A stretch of DNA of 64,000 nucleotides from Stutzerimonas kunmingensis (GTDB taxonomy: Bacteria > Pseudomonadota > Gammaproteobacteria > Pseudomonadales > Pseudomonadaceae). How positions within the stretch are numbered: position 1 is the stretch's first letter; each line of letters starts with the position of its first letter. Below the pieces are notes generated by a model that was not told the DNA's origin, did not search any database, and was given only the letters and a program-made list of their open reading frames with translations. A program made the position numbers and the translations under genes. Below are positions 59,157 to 64,000 of this stretch, in pieces. Where the stretch lies: assembly GCF_014764705.1 (NCBI RefSeq), contig NZ_JACXXG010000002.1, positions 284,157 to 348,156 on the forward strand, read 5' to 3'.

Positions 59157-59190
59157 ATAGTTGACCGGTTTTGTCAGGAAAGCCGATAAT
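59157..59190 (+). promoter_or_regulatory. erpA promoter overlapped by IscR type 1-like site
   Basis: Promoter: TTGACC (59161-59166), 18 bases, GATAAT (59185-59190). The 25 bases 59157-59181 match the E. coli IscR type 1 consensus (ATASYYGACTRWWWYAGTCRRSTAT) at about 20 positions by my count, including both GAC and GTC cores. The site covers the -35, so it would repress. E. coli erpA is also an IscR target. Confidence 0.65.
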
Positions 59191-59232
59191 GCACCGTCAA
59201 TGCAGTAGGGCGTTTCACGCCAGGAGAAACCA

Positions 59233-59583
59233 ATGAGTGTCGAATCCTTCACGCCCACCGCCATCCAGTTCAGTCAGGGGGCGGCAAGCAAGGTGAAGAG
59301 CTTGGTCGATGAGGAAGGCAATCCGCGCTTGAAGCTGCGGGTCTTCGTCACTGGAGGCGGCTGCTCGGGTTTCCAGTACGGCTTTACTTTCGATGAAGAT
59401 GTGGCCGACGACGATACGATCATCGAGCGAGAGGGCGTAAGTCTCGTGGTCGACCCCATGAGCTACCAGTACTTGGCTGGTGCAGAAGTGGACTACCAAG
59501 AAGGGCTGGAAGGCTCTCGTTTCGTGATCAAGAATCCAAACGCGACGACTACCTGTGGTTGCGGACAGTCGTTTTCTATCTGA
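59233..59583 (+). CDS. erpA: Iron-sulfur cluster insertion protein ErpA
   Basis: A 116-residue A-type carrier. Three conserved cysteines are present: [11 protein letters not shown], and the C-terminal CGCGQSFSI. It delivers iron-sulfur clusters to apoproteins such as IspG. CAGGAGAAA precedes the ATG. It is a single-gene unit with its own promoter and terminator. Confidence 0.97.
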   Translation: MSVESFTPTAIQFSQGAASKVKSLVDEEGNPRLKLRVFVTGGGCSGFQYGFTFDEDVADDDTIIEREGVSLVVDPMSYQYLAGAEVDYQEGLEGSRFVIKNPNATTTCGCGQSFSI

Positions 59584-59599
59584 TGTCTTTGGCCTCGAA

Positions 59600-59630
59600 G
59601 CGCCGTGCACTGCACGGCGTTTCCGTTTCT
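59600..59630 (+). terminator. erpA terminator
   Basis: CGCCGTGC (59601-59608), loop ACT, GCACGGCG (59612-59619), then TTTCCGTTTCT. It begins 17 bases after the erpA stop, between convergent erpA and anmK. Confidence 0.82.
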
Positions 59631-59634
59631 GGCA

Positions 59635-62144
<2,510 letters not shown>

Positions 62145-62183
62145 TGGGCTTCTGGCATATTTTTGCACGGGAAATAACTGTCT

Positions 62184-62212
62184 AAAATATAAGCAAAGCG
62201 CATCGGAGGCAA
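62184..62212 (-). promoter_or_regulatory. Candidate promoter of M23 peptidase-anmK
   Basis: Minus strand: TTGCCT (62207-62212), 17 bases, TATTTT (62184-62189), in the region divergent from tyrS. Confidence 0.5.
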
Positions 62213-62240
62213 CCCTTGTGGCTGCTGAGCTGCTGGTCGG

Positions 62241-62259
62241 TACAAGCGCGCTGCTTGTA
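62241..62259. repeat. Inverted repeat upstream of tyrS
   Basis: TACAAGC (62241-62247) and GCTTGTA (62253-62259) around GCGCT. A further copy of the half-site, CTTGTAA, follows at 62273-62279. It lies 56 bases before the tyrS ATG, a position suited to an operator. Confidence 0.45.
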
Positions 62260-62314
62260 ATCGGCCGTCGATCTTGTAAGGTTGTCGCCCTTTAATAATG
62301 GTACGGGGCTTGCC

Positions 62315-63514
62315 ATGAAGTCGGTTGAAGAGCAACTGTCGGTGATCAAACGGGGCGCTGATGAGGTGCTCGTCGAATCGGAGCTGGTCACTAAGCTTGA
62401 GCGAGGCGAGCCGTTGCGCGTCAAAGCGGGATTCGACCCTACCGCTCCCGATCTTCATCTCGGGCATACCGTGCTCATTAATAAGATGCGCCAGCTTCAG
62501 GACTTGGGGCATCAGGTGATCTTCCTTATAGGGGATTTCACGGGAATGATTGGTGATCCAAGTGGCAAAAGCGCCACACGGCCCCCTTTGACTAGGGAGC
62601 AGGTCCTCGAGAACGCCGAAACTTACAAGTCCCAGGTTTTTAAGATACTGGATCCCGCAAAGACCGAGGTGGCGTTCAATTCAACCTGGATGGACAAGCT
62701 GACCCCAGCCGACTTTATCCGTCTAGCTTCTCAATATACTGTCGCTCGTATGCTTGAGCGTGATGATTTCAGTAAGCGCTACTCCACGAACCAGCCGATA
62801 GCCATCCATGAGTTCCTCTATCCGCTCGTCCAGGGGTATGACTCGGTTGCGTTGAGGGCTGACATAGAACTCGGAGGGACTGACCAGAAATTCAACTTGC
62901 TTATGGGGCGTGAGCTTCAGCGGTCGTACGGTCAGGCCTCGCAGTGCGTGGTGACCATGCCGTTGCTTGAGGGGCTGGATGGAGTGAAGAAGATGTCCAA
63001 GTCCCTTGGCAATTACGTTGGGATCCAAGAAGCACCAGGCGTCATGTATAGCAAGTTGGTCTCGATCCCTGATTCGCTCATGTGGCGGTACTTCGAGCTG
63101 CTCAGCTTCCGGTCGCAGGGTGAGCTCGATGAGTTTCGTGCTGATGTCGAGCGGGGATCCAATCCCCGGGATATCAAGATCAAGTTGGCCGAGGAGATCG
63201 TTGCGCGTTTCCATGGGGACGAAGCGGCTGCGGCTGCGCATCGTTCTGCGGGTAATCGGATGAAGGAGGGTGAGCTTCCCGAAGACCTTCCGGAAATCGA
63301 ACTGGTCTCTGATCAGGACATGCCCATTGCGTCGGTCCTTAATAAGGCGGCGCTGGTCAAGAATGCAGCTGTCGCGCGTGACTTGCTGGGTTCTAGCGGT
63401 GTCCGTGTTGACGGGCAGGTAGTGGATCGTGGTTTCGTATTCAGGCTTGGCGCGACCCATGTTTGTCAGGCTGGAAAGAAGTCGTTCGCGCGTATTTCCC
63501 TCAAGGCAGAATAA
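62315..63514 (+). CDS. tyrS: Tyrosyl-tRNA synthetase
   Basis: A 399-residue class I synthetase. HLGHTVLI is the HIGH motif and KKMSKSLGN the KMSKS motif; an S4-like RNA-binding domain ends the protein ([16 protein letters not shown]). [12 protein letters not shown] and the length fit the TyrS type with short insert used by many proteobacteria. The ATG at 62315 follows GGGGCTTGCC and gives the usual N terminus. Codon use is less GC-rich at third positions than in genes around 35-48 kb. Confidence 0.97.
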   Translation: MKSVEEQLSVIKRGADEVLVESELVTKLERGEPLRVKAGFDPTAPDLHLGHTVLINKMRQLQDLGHQVIFLIGDFTGMIGDPSGKSATRPPLTREQVLENAETYKSQVFKILDPAKTEVAFNSTWMDKLTPADFIRLASQYTVARMLERDDFSKRYSTNQPIAIHEFLYPLVQGYDSVALRADIELGGTDQKFNLLMGRELQRSYGQASQCVVTMPLLEGLDGVKKMSKSLGNYVGIQEAPGVMYSKLVSIPDSLMWRYFELLSFRSQGELDEFRADVERGSNPRDIKIKLAEEIVARFHGDEAAAAAHRSAGNRMKEGELPEDLPEIELVSDQDMPIASVLNKAALVKNAAVARDLLGSSGVRVDGQVVDRGFVFRLGATHVCQAGKKSFARISLKAE

Positions 63515-63529
63515 AACTGAAATAAACGG

Positions 63530-63557
63530 TTGACGTTGATTTTCAGGCTCCTATAAT
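63530..63557 (+). promoter_or_regulatory. rrn promoter P1
   Basis: TTGACG (63530-63535), 16 bases, TATAAT (63552-63557), then a GC-rich discriminator GCGCAC, as in stringently controlled rRNA promoters. Confidence 0.75.
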
Positions 63558-63626
63558 GCGCACCACTTCCGGCGCAGTCCTTAAGCAAAACCTCTTGTAA
63601 ATCAAAAGGTTAGCGAAATAAAAGGG

Positions 63627-63654
63627 TTGCACGGATGGCGGATTCGAGTAGAAT
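63627..63654 (+). promoter_or_regulatory. rrn promoter P2
   Basis: TTGCAC (63627-63632), 16 bases, TAGAAT (63649-63654), discriminator GCGCCG. An AT-rich UP-like stretch (about 63598-63622) precedes it. Confidence 0.65.
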
Positions 63655-63719
63655 GCGCCGGGCTGGCAGGGTGGTGGTTGAATCCTGTTGGTGGCTTCGG
63701 TCGGGTTGATCGGAGGCGG

Positions 63720-63747
63720 TTGACAGCGGATTTGAACGCTGTATGAT
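63720..63747 (+). promoter_or_regulatory. rrn promoter P3
   Basis: TTGACA (63720-63725), 16 bases, TATGAT (63742-63747), then TCGCCT. Confidence 0.65.
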
Positions 63748-63827
63748 TCGCCTCCCGCTGACGAGAGACGCAAGTTGATCTGAAGCGCAAGCGGTTGAGA
63801 AGAAAGAAAAACTTCTTCAAAAACAGC

Positions 63828-63855
63828 TTGACAGGTAACAGGGCTGCTGTAGAAT
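63828..63855 (+). promoter_or_regulatory. rrn promoter P4
   Basis: TTGACA (63828-63833), 16 bases, TAGAAT (63850-63855), discriminator GCGCGG. The A/T-rich tract at 63800-63823 is a good UP element. It is the promoter nearest to boxA. Confidence 0.8.
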
Positions 63856-63891
63856 GCGCGGCCTCGGTTGAGACGAAAGACTTGATCGAAA

Positions 63892-63903
63892 CGCTCTTTA
63901 ACA
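63892..63903 (+). promoter_or_regulatory. rrn leader boxA
   Basis: CGCTCTTTAACA matches the Nus-factor boxA (TGCTCTTTAACA) at 11 of 12 positions and is followed by a boxC-like GTGTGGGTGCTTG, as in other proteobacterial 16S leaders. Confidence 0.88.
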
Positions 63904-64000
63904 ACTGAATCAAGCAATTCGTGTGGGTGCTTGTGAATGTAAGACTGATGGTCAGATAGATTATCAGCATCACAAAGCAACACTCGTTTATTCGAGAGTT

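Larger units (their letters stand above)
63515..64000 (+). other. rRNA operon control and leader region
   Basis: 486 bases without a protein gene. It contains four promoter-like elements (listed separately), AT-rich stretches just upstream of them and an antitermination boxA, and then runs to the window edge. The mature 16S sequence (which would start near GAACTGAAGAGTTTGATC) is not reached. Open frames on the minus strand here are chance. Confidence 0.85.

Noticed and set aside
63543..63983. Minus-strand open frames in the rrn leader
   Set aside because: They overlap rrn promoters and boxA, with no ribosome site and low-complexity Ser/Thr-rich translation.

Overview
The window is chromosomal DNA from a GC-rich gammaproteobacterium. 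The most likely source is the Stutzerimonas (Pseudomonas) stutzeri group or a close relative. Gene content and order from rpoD (about 10.6 kb) to tyrS and the start of an rRNA operon (right edge) follow, from memory, the Pseudomonas aeruginosa PAO1 block PA0576-PA0668: rpoD-dnaG-rpsU, tsaD, plsY, folB-folK, cca, spoVR-yeaH-prkA, glpE-apaH-apaG-rsmA-pdxA-surA-lptD, amgK-murU-djlA, agtSR-agtABCD, rpe-gph-trpE, trpGDC, vfr, osmC-like, speD, coq7, HIT, AAA ATPase, argC, erpA, anmK, M23 peptidase, tyrS. No insertion sequence, prophage, CRISPR array or plasmid gene is visible. This is mostly a core-genome segment with one accessory biosynthetic block at the left end. Layout: 1-6.4 kb (minus strand) is the upstream part of an aryl polyene (APE)-type lipid pigment cluster. 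It holds a chain-length-factor-like ketosynthase, a PlsC-like acyltransferase, two acyl carrier proteins, a COG4648-type membrane protein, an AMP-ligase fused to a hot-dog dehydratase, a family 2 glycosyltransferase, an LpxL-like acyltransferase and the start of an aromatic amino acid ammonia-lyase. The genes are tightly coupled, many with overlapping stops and starts, behind one candidate promoter, and the cluster runs off the left edge. 6.4-10.2 kb carries trxC, metY and an SLC13-type permease. 10.4-14.9 kb holds a CAU-anticodon tRNA that looks like the lysidine-modified isoleucine tRNA, and the rpsU-dnaG-rpoD macromolecular synthesis operon. 15-18.7 kb has tsaD, plsY, folB, folK and cca. 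18.8-23.7 kb is the prkA-yeaH-spoVR stress triad. 23.9-31.6 kb is a minus-strand series for envelope assembly and housekeeping (lptD, surA, pdxA, rsmA, apaG, apaH, glpE). 31.7-34.2 kb encodes the amgK-murU cell-wall recycling pair and djlA. 34.2-45.8 kb is a GABA/5-aminovalerate utilisation locus: a two-component system (agtSR), an ABC transporter (agtABCD), then gabD and gabT, so sensing, uptake and conversion to succinate sit together. 45.9-51.4 kb has rpe, gph and an uninterrupted trpE-trpG-trpD-trpC series preceded by a Trp-rich leader peptide. 51.5-63.5 kb carries vfr, an OsmC-like gene, speD, coq7, a HIT protein, a Ycf46-like AAA ATPase of unknown role, a DUF805/zinc-ribbon membrane protein, hemJ, argC, erpA (with an IscR-like site on its promoter), anmK, an M23 endopeptidase and tyrS. 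The last 470 bases are an rRNA operon control region with four tandem promoter-like elements and a boxA; the 16S gene itself lies beyond the window. No clearly new multi-gene system stands out. The best candidates for new biology are regulatory: the trxC leader stem covering its ribosome site, the inverted repeats around gabT and rpe, the rpsU-dnaG nested stem and the tandem rrn promoters. The conserved but unexplained proteins (Ycf46-like ATPase, DUF805/zinc ribbon protein, PrkA triad) and the fused ligase-dehydratase of the APE cluster follow. All homology statements come from reading motifs and from memory of these families; no search was run.
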